Notes under the pieces: model-generated
Databases searched by the model: none
Seen by the model: the letters and a program-made list of their open reading frames with translations, nothing else
What the model was told of the DNA's origin: nothing
Shown here: in pieces, positions 40,719 to 49,198 of the stretch
Numbering within the stretch: position 1 is the stretch's first letter
Layout of the letters: each line of letters opens with the position of its first letter
Translations under genes and position numbers: made by a program
Source: Zeimonas sp050187175
GTDB taxonomy: Bacteria; Pseudomonadota; Gammaproteobacteria; Burkholderiales; Burkholderiaceae_E
DNA: 64,000 bases
Reading direction: 5' to 3'
Assembly (NCBI GenBank): GCA_050187175.1
Contig: JBFWXS010000005.1
Coordinates: 1-64,000, forward strand

Positions 40719-42258
40719 CCGCGTCGAGCTTGAACACGGCCACCGTCTGCACCAGGCCCTGCGCCTGCGAGCTGAGGCTGGCCGCCGCGGCCGCCATCTG
40801 TTCGACCAGCGCGGCGTTCTGTTGCGTGGCTTGATCCATTTGAGTCACCGCGCCGCCGACCTGCGTCACACCGGCGCTCTGTTCGGCGCTGGCGGCACTG
40901 ATCTCGCCGATGATCTCCGAGACGCGACGGATGCTGCCGACGACCTCGCCCATGGTCACGCCGGCCTTGTCGGCCAGCGCGCCGCCCTGCTCGATCCGCG
41001 ACAGGCTGGTGTCGATCAGCGTCTTGATCTCCTTGGCCGCCACCGCCGAGCGGCCGGCCAGGCTGCGCACCTCCGAAGCCACCACCGCGAATCCGCGCCC
41101 CTGCTCGCCGGCGCGCGCCGCTTCGACCGCCGCGTTCAGCGCCAGGATATTGGTCTGGAAGGCGATCCCGTCGATCACACCGATGATGTCCGCGATCTTC
41201 GATGAGGACTCGCTGATGCCCTTCATCGTGCTGACCACTTCGCCGACCACGTCGCCGCCCTGACCCGCCACCGATGAAGCCTGCTGCGCCAGCTGGCTGG
41301 CCTGCTGCGCATGCTCCGCGTTCTGCCGCACGGTGGAAGCCAGTTCATCCATCGAGGCAGCAGTCTGCTCGAGCGCGCTGGCCTGGTTCTCGGTTCGCGC
41401 CGACAGATCCTGATTGCCGTGCGCGATCTCGGCCGATGCGGTGGCGACGCCATGCGCTCCCTGGCGCACCTGCATCACGATGCCGGCGAGCCGGTCGCGC
41501 ATGCCGGCCAGCGCGCCCAGCAGTTGTGCCAGCTCATCGCGGCCGCGCACGTCGATGCGCTGGCTCAGATCGCCGTCGGCGACGGCCGCCGACACTTCGA
41601 CCGCGTACCGCAACGAGCGCGTAAGGCCACGAATCAGCAGCGTGCTGAACACCAGCGCGAACATGATGCCCAGCGTCGACAGCAAGCCGGCAAGCATCAG
41701 CCCGCGTTCGTAGCCCGCGACACCCGCGTCGTACTCACGGCGCGACTCATCGAGCTGCAGCTGGATGAGCGCCTCGAGGTCGCGGCGCACCGGCTCGTAC
41801 AGCGGACCCAGTTTCGACTGCTCGAGCTGCCTGGCGGTGTCGGAATCGCCCACCTGCAGCGCCTTGACGATGGGCTGCAAGGCGGCTGTCAGCACGCCCG
41901 CGCCTTTGCCGAACGATTCAGCCAGCCGGGCCTCCGCGTCGGTCAGGCGCGTCGCCATGTAGGTCTTCCAGACCTTGTCCGCGTTCGCGCCCTCGGCCTG
42001 CAGACCCTGCAGCGCGCTCTGAACATTGGCGGGCGCCGGATTCAGCAGCATGGCGCTCACGCGATTACGGTTCTGCAGCAGGGCCCGCTGCACCTCGGCC
42101 AGATAGGCCGCTGCCACGGTGCGATCCTCATAGACCGATTGCAACCGTGCGTGCGATTCGCGCAGCGAATAGATGCCGACCGCGGCCATCGCCAGCAGCA
42201 GCGCGGTCAAGACCGCGGACAGGATGATCAGGCGGGTCGAAATCCTGAGATTGCTCAT
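40696..42258 (-). CDS. Methyl-accepting chemotaxis protein
   Basis: This 520-residue chemoreceptor has membrane helix 1 at about 11-31, a periplasmic four-helix-bundle ligand domain (about 32-188, with SAMLLNPAPANVQSAL), membrane helix 2 (GLMLAGLLSTLGIMFALVF), a HAMP linker, and the signalling domain with the hairpin tip IIGVIDGIAFQTNILALNAA. Methylation-helix glutamates and glutamines are evident (TENQASALEQTAASMDELAS). There is no C-terminal NWETF-like CheB/CheR tether. The ligand is unknown. No other chemotaxis gene is nearby, so it is an orphan receptor. Confidence 0.95.
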   Translation of the reverse strand: MSNLRISTRLIILSAVLTALLLAMAAVGIYSLRESHARLQSVYEDRTVAAAYLAEVQRALLQNRNRVSAMLLNPAPANVQSALQGLQAEGANADKVWKTYMATRLTDAEARLAESFGKGAGVLTAALQPIVKALQVGDSDTARQLEQSKLGPLYEPVRRDLEALIQLQLDESRREYDAGVAGYERGLMLAGLLSTLGIMFALVFSTLLIRGLTRSLRYAVEVSAAVADGDLSQRIDVRGRDELAQLLGALAGMRDRLAGIVMQVRQGAHGVATASAEIAHGNQDLSARTENQASALEQTAASMDELASTVRQNAEHAQQASQLAQQASSVAGQGGDVVGEVVSTMKGISESSSKIADIIGVIDGIAFQTNILALNAAVEAARAGEQGRGFAVVASEVRSLAGRSAVAAKEIKTLIDTSLSRIEQGGALADKAGVTMGEVVGSIRRVSEIIGEISAASAEQSAGVTQVGGAVTQMDQATQQNAALVEQMAAAAASLSSQAQGLVQTVAVFKLDAVSLPNAA

Positions 42259-42522
42259 GTTGCTTTTTGCCTTTCCTCGACAGGAGTCGTCACTGTAGGG
42301 TCGCCGCCTGCCTGCAGCGACGCCGAGAAGCGGCAAATTGTCTTACCAATTTTCGCTAGATCGAGGATGTGCGGAACGAATGGTCGTTGGCAGCAAACGG
42401 CCGGCGTGCGAGCAGCCAACGTTGTAAGACCCCTCTATGCCTTGACGGCCGCCGCACATAGCCGCAAGGCAGCCGTAGGCAGCCGCAGATGGCCCAGGCG
42501 GCCTGAAAATGCCTTGGACGGT

Positions 42523-43263
42523 TCAGCGGCTCTTGCTGTTGCGCGACGCCGAATTGCTCTTCGCGCCGCGATTCACCGCAGCGGGCGGCGCGGCGCTGGC
42601 CGCATTGCCGGAACCCGGTGAGTTGCCGAGCTGCGTCGAGTTGCCGAGGTTCACCGGGTTGCTGGCGCTCGCCGGGTTACCGGAGCTTGCCGGATTGCCC
42701 GGCGGCGGCGATACGGCCGACGCCGACGACTGTCCGCCGGGCAGCGCCGACATCGGTTCGGCACCAGGGACGGCCCGCTGCGCCGCGGCACCCGGTTGCA
42801 CGCAGCTGATGCTGCCTATCGTGTTGGCGCCGTATATGAGCACGCCGCTTTCGTTGCGCTCGTGCGGCACGCGGTACGGCGTGTACAGGTAGCAGAGCAC
42901 GCCGGTCTCGGGATCGACGAATCGCTGGATCGCGGTCTCAGGCAGCGGACCGGCGAACTGCCGCGACAACGACATCGGGGGCAGCACCGGGCTGACGACC
43001 TGCGGCGGCGGCATGCCCGGCTGCGCTCCCGGAGGCATGCCCGATTGCGCACCGGACGGCATGCCCGGCTGGCTTCCCGGTGAGCCACCCACCTGCGGGC
43101 CGGGCCCCCGTCCCTGACCCTGCGGCGAACCCGGCCCCGGAGCGCCCGGCAGCTGGCCGCTGGGAACCGGCACCTCGGGCATCATCGGCGGCACCTGGGC
43201 CTGGGAGGCCGACGCCGGCACGGCCAGGGCGGCCGTCAGCAGCAAGCGACTGAACAGCTTCAT
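42523..43263 (-). CDS. Exported Pro/Gly-rich protein of unknown function
   Basis: The 246-residue protein has a clear signal peptide (MKLFSRLLLTAALAVPASAS, cleavage near SQA/Q). A repeat tract with GMPSGAQSGMPPGAQPGMP follows. A conserved core comes next (FVDPETGVLCYLYTPYRVPH, then GVLIYGANTIGSISC with two Cys). The tail is Asn/Pro/Ser-rich with NPAS and LGNS repeats. Only the core looks conserved in other Burkholderiales; the two cysteines may form a disulfide. GGAG lies 10 nt before the ATG. No function is assigned. Confidence 0.78.
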   Translation of the reverse strand: MKLFSRLLLTAALAVPASASQAQVPPMMPEVPVPSGQLPGAPGPGSPQGQGRGPGPQVGGSPGSQPGMPSGAQSGMPPGAQPGMPPPQVVSPVLPPMSLSRQFAGPLPETAIQRFVDPETGVLCYLYTPYRVPHERNESGVLIYGANTIGSISCVQPGAAAQRAVPGAEPMSALPGGQSSASAVSPPPGNPASSGNPASASNPVNLGNSTQLGNSPGSGNAASAAPPAAVNRGAKSNSASRNSKSR

Positions 43264-43341
43264 CGTAGAGATCTCCGCCCGGCATGGTACGGCATCGGCC
43301 GATGGAGCCTGCGGCAAGCCCTGTCGTTTTCCCTAGTCAGA

Positions 43342-43366
43342 CCGATAATCGGACTAATTCGTCCGA
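43342..43366. promoter_or_regulatory. Putative operator upstream of the Bug-led operon
   Basis: Two overlapping dyads occur: CCGAT-A-ATCGG (43342-43352) and TCGGAC-TAATTC-GTCCGA (43349-43366), in a stretch otherwise A/T-richer than its surroundings. TAAGAT (43384-43389) may be the -10. The IclR-family regulator encoded in the same operon is the likely ligand, by position. Confidence 0.45.
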
Positions 43367-43419
43367 ATATCGCAAAGGGACGCTAAGATCAGTGCTCTCC
43401 CACTACGAGGTGCTCCATC

Positions 43420-44451
43420 ATGAAACTCTGGTCTTCGTGTATCCGCGCCCTCTCGCCGCGCCGCCGCTTGTGGCTGCGTGGCGGCGCTGCCGCGCTGGCA
43501 GCCGCCGCTCTGTCGAGCACCGTCGCCGCGGCCAGCTTCCCGGTCGCCGGCAAGCCGATCCGCATCATCGTGCCCTTCCCGCCGGGCGGCCAGACCGATC
43601 TGCAGGCGCGCATGGTGGCCCCGCTGCTCGCCGAAGCGCTCGGCGCCCGCGTGGTCGTGGAGAACAAGCCGGGCGGCAACATGGTGATCGCCGCCCAGGA
43701 AGTGATCCGGGCGGAGCCGGACGGCCACACGCTGCTGTACGCCAATGGGCTGTTGTTCACGCGCAATCCGCTGCTCTACACGAACCTGCCCTACGATCCA
43801 TTCAGGGACTTCACTGCTATCGCGCAGTTCGTGCAGGCGATGAACGTGCTGGTCGCCAGCCCCAAGCTGCCGGTGCGCAACCTGAAAGAACTGGTCGAGC
43901 ACGCCAAGGCCAGCCCGACGCCGCTGAAGTACGCAGTGGCCGGCCAAGGCTCGAACTCGCACCTGGTCATGGAGCTGCTGCAGCGCGTGGGCGGCATCAA
44001 GATGATCCAGGTGCCGTATAAGGGCACCGCCGATGCGCTGCGCGACGTGATCGGCGGCACCGTCGACGTGTATGTCGACGGCGCGCAGACCGCGGTGCAG
44101 AACGGCAAGGCCGGACGCGTGACGATGCTGGGCGTGAGCGGCGAGACGCGGCTGCCCGCGATTCCCGAAGTCCCCACCTTCGCCGAACAGGGCTTCGACA
44201 AGATGAACGACGGCGCAGGCGCGTGGATCGGGTTTTTCGGCCCGGCCAACATGCCGCCGGACGTGACGGCGCGGCTGCATCGCGAGCTGGTCAAGATCCT
44301 GGTCCGCCCGGAGATGGCCGCCTACATCCGCTCGGGCGGCAATGAACCGGCGCCGGCCGCGTCGTCGAACGCGTTCTCCGGCGAGATCCGCAAGGAGTAC
44401 GTGCGCATCGTCAAGCTGTTCCAGCAGCTCGACATCAAGCCGCTGCAATAG
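43420..44451 (+). CDS. Bug-family (TctC-like) solute-binding protein
   Basis: This 343-residue periplasmic binding protein belongs to the Bug/TctC family, greatly expanded in Burkholderiales. An N-terminal signal (LRGGAAALAAAALSSTVAAA) precedes PIRIIVPFPPGGQTDLQAR, GARVVVENKPGGNMVIAAQE and YDPFRDFTAIAQF, all hallmarks. Bug proteins bind carboxylates, aromatics or amides. No TctA/TctB membrane genes are in the cluster, so it either uses distant permeases or acts as a sensor. It is the first gene of an operon that continues to the SDR gene at 48698. Confidence 0.95.
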   Translation: MKLWSSCIRALSPRRRLWLRGGAAALAAAALSSTVAAASFPVAGKPIRIIVPFPPGGQTDLQARMVAPLLAEALGARVVVENKPGGNMVIAAQEVIRAEPDGHTLLYANGLLFTRNPLLYTNLPYDPFRDFTAIAQFVQAMNVLVASPKLPVRNLKELVEHAKASPTPLKYAVAGQGSNSHLVMELLQRVGGIKMIQVPYKGTADALRDVIGGTVDVYVDGAQTAVQNGKAGRVTMLGVSGETRLPAIPEVPTFAEQGFDKMNDGAGAWIGFFGPANMPPDVTARLHRELVKILVRPEMAAYIRSGGNEPAPAASSNAFSGEIRKEYVRIVKLFQQLDIKPLQ

Positions 44452-44481
44452 TCGGCACGCCGGTAACGCAGTGGAGGCGAC

Positions 44482-45396
44482 ATGAGCCACGACCCGCCGG
44501 CACCGATCCTGGTCTTCGGCGCCACCGGCCGCGTCGGCCAGGCGGTGGTGCGCGATCTGCTGGCGCGCGGACTGCGGCCGCGCTGCGCGGCGCGCGACCC
44601 GTCGCGCATCGCGCAGCTGTTCGACGGCCAGGCCAGCGCGGTGGCCGCCGACATGCGTGACGCCGGCTCGCTGCGCGAAGCCTTGCGCGACGGCGACCGC
44701 GTTTTCCTGATGAGCCCGGTGGCGCCCGACATGGCCGAGCTGCAAGCGGCGGTGATCGATGCAGCGCGCGGCCGCGCGGCGCGCATCGTCAAGCTGTCCG
44801 GCTCGACGTGGACGCAGACTGGTGCCGACGCCACCTTCTCCGGGCTGGCGCACCGGCAGGTCGAACAGGCGCTCGACGGCGGCGGCACCCCTGCCTGCAG
44901 CGTGCGCCCCATGGTCTTCAGCGAAGGCTTCCTGCGCACGGGCCTGCAGGCGGCCGCCACGGGCACGGTGCTGCCGCTGCCCATGGGCGATGCCGCCGTC
45001 GCCTTCGCCGAGGTCGGCGACATCGCCGCCGTCTGCGCGAAGCTGCTGGCCGACGACACGCCGCACACCGGCATCGTCGAAGTCAGCTGCCCGGAGGCGA
45101 TCACCGGCGCGCAGCTGGCCGCGCTGGCCGGCGCGCAGCGAGGCACGGCGATCGCCTATCGGGCGGTACCGCTGCAGACGGCGCTCGACCGCCGCATCGC
45201 CGCCGGCCCGGCCTCACCTTTCGAGCTGATGCATCTGCGGCAGATGCTCGAAGGTATCCAGGCCGGCCGCGCCGGCGCAGTATCACTCGACTTCGAACGC
45301 GTCATGGGCCGCCCCGCCGCGTCGGCGCAGGACATCGTCGTGAGCACGCTGTCGGCGGCGGGCGTGGTTCGCAGCAACGACTCCGCCTCATCGTGA
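44482..45396 (+). CDS. NmrA-like NAD(P)-binding protein
   Basis: This 304-residue atypical short-chain reductase has the Rossmann motif ILVFGATGRVGQAVVRDLL at its N-terminus, then a segment like azoreductase/NmrA proteins (FLMSPVAPDMAELQAAVIDA, RIVKLSGSTW). It lacks the Tyr-x-x-x-Lys pair of classical SDRs, so it may be a redox sensor or an atypical reductase. Its stop overlaps the IclR start (GTGA). The place in the operon suggests a role in the same substrate pathway. Confidence 0.85.
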   Translation: MSHDPPAPILVFGATGRVGQAVVRDLLARGLRPRCAARDPSRIAQLFDGQASAVAADMRDAGSLREALRDGDRVFLMSPVAPDMAELQAAVIDAARGRAARIVKLSGSTWTQTGADATFSGLAHRQVEQALDGGGTPACSVRPMVFSEGFLRTGLQAAATGTVLPLPMGDAAVAFAEVGDIAAVCAKLLADDTPHTGIVEVSCPEAITGAQLAALAGAQRGTAIAYRAVPLQTALDRRIAAGPASPFELMHLRQMLEGIQAGRAGAVSLDFERVMGRPAASAQDIVVSTLSAAGVVRSNDSASS

Positions 45397-46094
45397 GCGA
45401 GATCTCCAAGACCGCCGACCAGATGCTGACCGTGCTCGAGCTGGTCGCCGAGCGCGGTCCGATCACCCCGACCGAAATCGCCCGCCAACTGGCGCAGCAT
45501 CGGCCGGTGGTCCACCGCGCGCTGGAGACGCTGTATAGGCGCGGGCTGGTCCGGCGCAGCAGCCTGGGCTACCTGCCCGGCATCTCGCTGCTGCACATCG
45601 CGCGCCGCGTCGAACCGCTGCTGCTGTCGATCTCGCAACCTGTGCTGGCCGAGCTGGCACGGCAGCTGGGCGAAACCGCCATTCTCACCGTGCCCGACGG
45701 CGACTACGCGGTGCTGGCTGCGCAGGCGCTCGGCGGCGGCGAGCACTTCATGCGCATCCAGTTCGACCTCGGTTTCCGGCACTCGCTGGCCAGCGGCGCC
45801 GGCGGACGCGCCATCCTGGCCTTCGCCGAACACCCGCTGCTCGAACGGCTCGACATGGAAGGTCCCGACCCGCGACTGCTGCAGCGCCAGCTGACCGAAG
45901 TGCGCAAGACCGGCTATGCGTACTCGCATGACGAGCTGTCGCCCAACGTGCAAGGCGTGTCCGCGCCGGTACGGCAGCATCGGCAGGTCGTGGCCAGCAT
46001 CGGCATCGTACTGCCCTCGTCGCGCATGACCGACCTGGAGACGGTCGCTCACGCGGTGGTCGAGGCAGCCCGCGCGATTTCGCGCAAGCTTTGA
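45393..46094 (+). CDS. IclR-family transcriptional regulator
   Basis: The 233-residue regulator has an N-terminal winged helix (TADQMLTVLELVAERGPITP, TEIARQLAQHRPVVHRALETL) and a C-terminal IclR effector domain (ETAILTVPDGDYAVLAAQAL, LASGAGGRAILAFAEHPLL, GVSAPVRQHRQVVASIGIVL). It starts at GTG 45393, overlapping the NmrA-like stop by 4 bp. It most likely controls this operon through the dyads upstream of the Bug gene and responds to the substrate or an intermediate. IclR regulators of Burkholderiales often govern aromatic or carboxylate degradation. Confidence 0.93.
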   Translation: MSEISKTADQMLTVLELVAERGPITPTEIARQLAQHRPVVHRALETLYRRGLVRRSSLGYLPGISLLHIARRVEPLLLSISQPVLAELARQLGETAILTVPDGDYAVLAAQALGGGEHFMRIQFDLGFRHSLASGAGGRAILAFAEHPLLERLDMEGPDPRLLQRQLTEVRKTGYAYSHDELSPNVQGVSAPVRQHRQVVASIGIVLPSSRMTDLETVAHAVVEAARAISRKL

Positions 46095-46107
46095 CGCAGG
46101 ATCTCGA

Positions 46108-47301
46108 ATGCAACGCAACTTCGATCCGTTTCCGCTGGCGGACCGGCGCGACCAGCGCGGCACCACTGCGGTCAACTGGGAGGGCATTGCCGCCCGGCTG
46201 GTCCACGACGTGCTGCGCGTCGAACCGCATGAGCGCGTGCTGTTCAGCGCCGACCCCTATTTCGGCGCCGCCGCTCTCGACGCGATGCGTGCCGAGGTGC
46301 AGCGTGCACGCGCCATCGAGCTCGCGACCATCCTGCACTGGACGCCGCAGCTGAACACGCTGCGCCTGCCCAACGGGCGGCGCGCCGACGCCGACGGCGA
46401 TCGCGCCGAATGCGAGGCGATGCGGCAACTGTTCGAGATCGCCGACGTCTTCATCCTGCTGATGAACGATCGCCGCGACCCGCGCCGCACGCTCGCCGGC
46501 GGGCAGATCGAGCCTATCGTCGAGCACTGGCGCGGCCGGGCCGTGCATCTGCACTGGTTCCACGATCCGATGAACCCCGATCCCGAGCATGCGGTCAACC
46601 GCGCGCTGGACCGGCTCTACGAGCGAGCGATTCTCGAGGTCGACCACGGCGAGCTGGGACGGCGCATGAACGAGCTGCATCGCCGCATGGTCGGCGCCGA
46701 ACTGTGCCTGACCGATGCGCGCGGCAGCGAGCTGTACTTCCGTGCGCCGGCGCACGCGCATCTGAACTACGGCGACGCATCGCGCCCGCGCATGGCCACC
46801 ATGGTCGCCGGCCGCGATCGCGAGGAAGAGATGCCCGCCGGCATGCTGCGCATCATCCCGGAACCCGAATCGGCCCGCGGCATCCTGAAGATGCCGGTGC
46901 GCGCCGACGGCGAATCGCCGCACCTGGGCCGCGGCTTCGACTGTGATCCGTTCGCACGCGACGGGCTCGCATTCCACTTCCGCGACGGCCGCGTCGAATC
47001 GCTGCGCACCGGCGGCGACCAGGCGGCGCTCGATGCGCTGTGGGCCGCCGAGACCGGCGACAAGGACCGCTTCGGCGAGCTGGTGCTCGGCTGCAATCCG
47101 ATGCTGCGGCGCGTACCCGGCAGCACCTTCGAGCCGCAGTACGGTGCGGGCGCCGGCGTCATCCGCCTGATCCTCGGCGACAACGTGCTGTCGGGCGGCC
47201 GCTACGTGTCGAGCTTTCATCGCTGGCTGATGCTCAGCGACGCGTCGCTGCATCTGGGCAGCGAGACCATCGTGCGCGACGGCCAGCTCGTGTTCAATTG
47301 A
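46108..47301 (+). CDS. M29-aminopeptidase-like protein (possible NicX-type dioxygenase)
   Basis: This 397-residue protein resembles thermophilic aminopeptidase T (peptidase M29) and its relative 2,5-dihydroxypyridine 5,6-dioxygenase (NicX). Similar strings are VGAELCLTDARGSELYFRAP, EMPAGMLRIIPEPESARGIL and ELVLGCNPMLRRV, with scattered His and Glu that could bind metal (for example RYVSSFHRWLM). True M29 peptidases have a defined Glu/His/Asp set that I cannot verify here. The metabolic setting (IclR, Bug, SDR, ATC hydrolase) favours ring cleavage or amide hydrolysis over general peptide turnover. It lies 13 bp after the IclR gene. Confidence 0.65.
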   Translation: MQRNFDPFPLADRRDQRGTTAVNWEGIAARLVHDVLRVEPHERVLFSADPYFGAAALDAMRAEVQRARAIELATILHWTPQLNTLRLPNGRRADADGDRAECEAMRQLFEIADVFILLMNDRRDPRRTLAGGQIEPIVEHWRGRAVHLHWFHDPMNPDPEHAVNRALDRLYERAILEVDHGELGRRMNELHRRMVGAELCLTDARGSELYFRAPAHAHLNYGDASRPRMATMVAGRDREEEMPAGMLRIIPEPESARGILKMPVRADGESPHLGRGFDCDPFARDGLAFHFRDGRVESLRTGGDQAALDALWAAETGDKDRFGELVLGCNPMLRRVPGSTFEPQYGAGAGVIRLILGDNVLSGGRYVSSFHRWLMLSDASLHLGSETIVRDGQLVFN

Positions 47302-47323
47302 AGCGCTCACCTGGAGAAGCCCG

Positions 47324-47857
47324 ATGGATGAAGTCCAAAGCCTGCGCGAGCAGCTGAAAGGCGCGATGAAGAGCCGCGCGATGCTGTACGTCGCGCTGTA
47401 CGACGAGATCAGCAAGGAGGTCGGCGCCGACAAGGCGACGGCCATCATGCAGCGCGCGATCCGCTCGCGCGGCGCGGCGCTCGGCGCCCGCTTCCGCCGC
47501 CATGCACCGGCCGACTTCGCCGCGCTGCGCGACGACTTCCTCGGCTTCCTGGGCGCCGAACCGGGCAAGCCCGGCATGTTCGACGTCGAGGTGCGGCGCT
47601 GCGACGCAAGCGGCCTGGACATCAAATTCCACGTCTGTCCGATGAAGGAAGCCTGGGTCGAAGCCGGCCTGGATCCGAAGCTCGTGCAGACGATGTGCGC
47701 AATCGCCGGCCAGGTCGACAACGGCGCCTTCGAGAGCGCCGGCTTCGAGCTCGATGCATGCACCTGGACGGTGGGCGGCGAAGACGGCTGCTGTCTGCTG
47801 CAGATACGCCGCGCCGAACAGTCATCCGACCGCCGCGTCGATCAGCCGGCCGGCTGA
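47324..47857 (+). CDS. L-2-amino-thiazoline-4-carboxylate hydrolase family protein
   Basis: The 177-residue protein fits the ATC_hydrolase family (PF14196): ALYDEISKEVGADKATAIMQ, FLGAEPGKPGMFDVEVRRC, FHVCPMKEAWVEAGLDPKLV, and the cysteine-bearing tail GGEDGCCLLQIRR. The founding member opens a thiazoline ring to make a cysteine precursor; many relatives have unknown substrates. It follows the M29-like gene by 22 bp. The sequence just past its stop contains repeated CCGGCTGA/GCCTGACT units that duplicate the gene end. Confidence 0.85.
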   Translation: MDEVQSLREQLKGAMKSRAMLYVALYDEISKEVGADKATAIMQRAIRSRGAALGARFRRHAPADFAALRDDFLGFLGAEPGKPGMFDVEVRRCDASGLDIKFHVCPMKEAWVEAGLDPKLVQTMCAIAGQVDNGAFESAGFELDACTWTVGGEDGCCLLQIRRAEQSSDRRVDQPAG

Positions 47858-47939
47858 CCGGCTGACTGCCCGAGCGCCTGACTGCCTGATCGGCTGCACC
47901 CTCCCCCTTATCTCCACGACTTCCACGGAGACCCGTAGC

Positions 47940-48698
47940 ATGGAAATTCGATTCGACGGCCAGCGCGTGCTGGTCACCGGCGCCGCGCAAGGCAACGGCA
48001 AGGCGATCGCCGCCGGCTTCGCCGATTCCGGCGCCGACGTGATCATCGTCGACCGCAACGCCGAGCGCCTCGAGCAGGCCGCCGACGAACTGCGCCGCGC
48101 CAGCGGCCGCCGCATCTGGGCGCACGCCGTCGACATCGCCGACCGCGCCGCCTGCCGCGCGCTGGCCGCGACGGTGGAGCGTGACGCCGGCCCGATCGAC
48201 CATCTCGTCAACAACGCCGGCATCGACGGCCGCGCGCCGCTGGGTACCGAAGGCGCCGACGAAGTCTGGGACGCGGTCATCAACGTCAACCTGAACGGGC
48301 TGTACAACATGACCAGCTCGTTCGTGGCGCAGATCATCGCGCGCAAGGGAACGATCTTGAACCTCGGCTCGACCATGTCCTTCGTCGGCCAGCCGCGCAT
48401 GATCGCCTATACCTCATCGAAAGCCGCCATCGTCAACTTCACGCAGACGCTGTCGATCGAGCTGGCACCGCACGGCGTGCGCGTCAACTGCCTGGCACCC
48501 GGACTGTTCCAGACCAGCCTGACCGCCGGCCTGTTCCAGGATCCGGAGCGGCTGAACGCGATGCTGGCCCGCACCTGCCTGGGACGCGCAGGCGAGCCGC
48601 AGGAGCTGGTCGGGCCTGCGTTGATGATGTGCTCGGCGCAGGCGAGCTACATGACCGGCGCTACCGTGCGCGTCGACGGAGGCTGGCTGGCGCGCTGA
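47940..48698 (+). CDS. Short-chain dehydrogenase/reductase
   Basis: This 252-residue classical SDR has the cofactor motif TGAAQGNGKAIA, Asp at the end of the second strand (VIIVDRNAE, which favours NAD+ over NADP+), NNAGIDG, the catalytic Ser (LNLGSTMSF) and YTSSK. It is likely an alcohol or hydroxyacid dehydrogenase in the operon's pathway. GGAGA lies about 12 nt before the ATG. It is the last gene of the operon and is followed by a gene-free region with hairpins. Confidence 0.93.
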   Translation: MEIRFDGQRVLVTGAAQGNGKAIAAGFADSGADVIIVDRNAERLEQAADELRRASGRRIWAHAVDIADRAACRALAATVERDAGPIDHLVNNAGIDGRAPLGTEGADEVWDAVINVNLNGLYNMTSSFVAQIIARKGTILNLGSTMSFVGQPRMIAYTSSKAAIVNFTQTLSIELAPHGVRVNCLAPGLFQTSLTAGLFQDPERLNAMLARTCLGRAGEPQELVGPALMMCSAQASYMTGATVRVDGGWLAR

Positions 48699-48796
48699 CA
48701 GTAGAGCGAGCGGGCAAAGGCGTGGGCCGGGGGCGGGCACTAGGCTGAACCGGCGCCGGGCGGCGTGGCCCGGGTGGACGCGGCGCTGGATGCTTG

Positions 48797-48817
48797 CCCC
48801 TTTGCTACGCAAAGGGG
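48797..48817 (+). terminator. Putative terminator hairpin after the SDR gene
   Basis: A perfect 9-bp stem (CCCCTTTGC, 48797-48805, with GCAAAGGGG, 48809-48817) closes a 3-nt loop about 100 bp past the SDR stop. The following T content is low, so efficiency is uncertain. Confidence 0.5.
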
Positions 48818-48832
48818 TTCCCTACGATGCTC

Positions 48833-48941
48833 GGAAGCTTGGCCCACGGCGTAACTCGCTGCGCTCCCCTTCGGGGAGCTCCGCTCAGACAGACGCCGTA
48901 AGTCAGAATGGTGGCGCGCTGCGCGCGCGGGCCAAGCTTCC
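48833..48941 (-). other. Structured element, copy A
   Basis: Read on the minus strand this 109-bp element has an outer 13-bp inverted repeat (GGAAGCTTGGCCC with GGGCCAAGCTTCC). Inside it are a GCGCGC/GCGCGC hairpin, then a 7-bp stem (ACGGCGT/ACGCCGT) enclosing an inner 7-bp stem (GCTCCCC/GGGGAGC) with a 3-nt loop. Copy B on the other side of the region shares the fold and the unpaired segments CTGTCTGAGCG and AGCGAGTT. It is not a tRNA and has no T-run. The family is unknown to me. Confidence 0.7.
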
Positions 48942-49198
48942 TGCGCTTCTCGGCTGCGCATACAGCGCCGCGCCCAAGCCCGACCACCGACGCCATGCGC
49001 AGCGCCAGCCCCCGGCCCACGCCTTTGCCGATACGGCGGGACAGGCGAAGAAGCCCGGCTCGAACGTCACGAACAGCTGTTAACCGACATTGCAGCTCGC
49101 GACGCCCCCAAGCATTCTCGAGGCGCATCGCACGAACAAAGGCATCGCCCCCTAAACTCCTCCCGTAGCGTTTCTCGTCGAACGCCTCCAGCGTTGCT

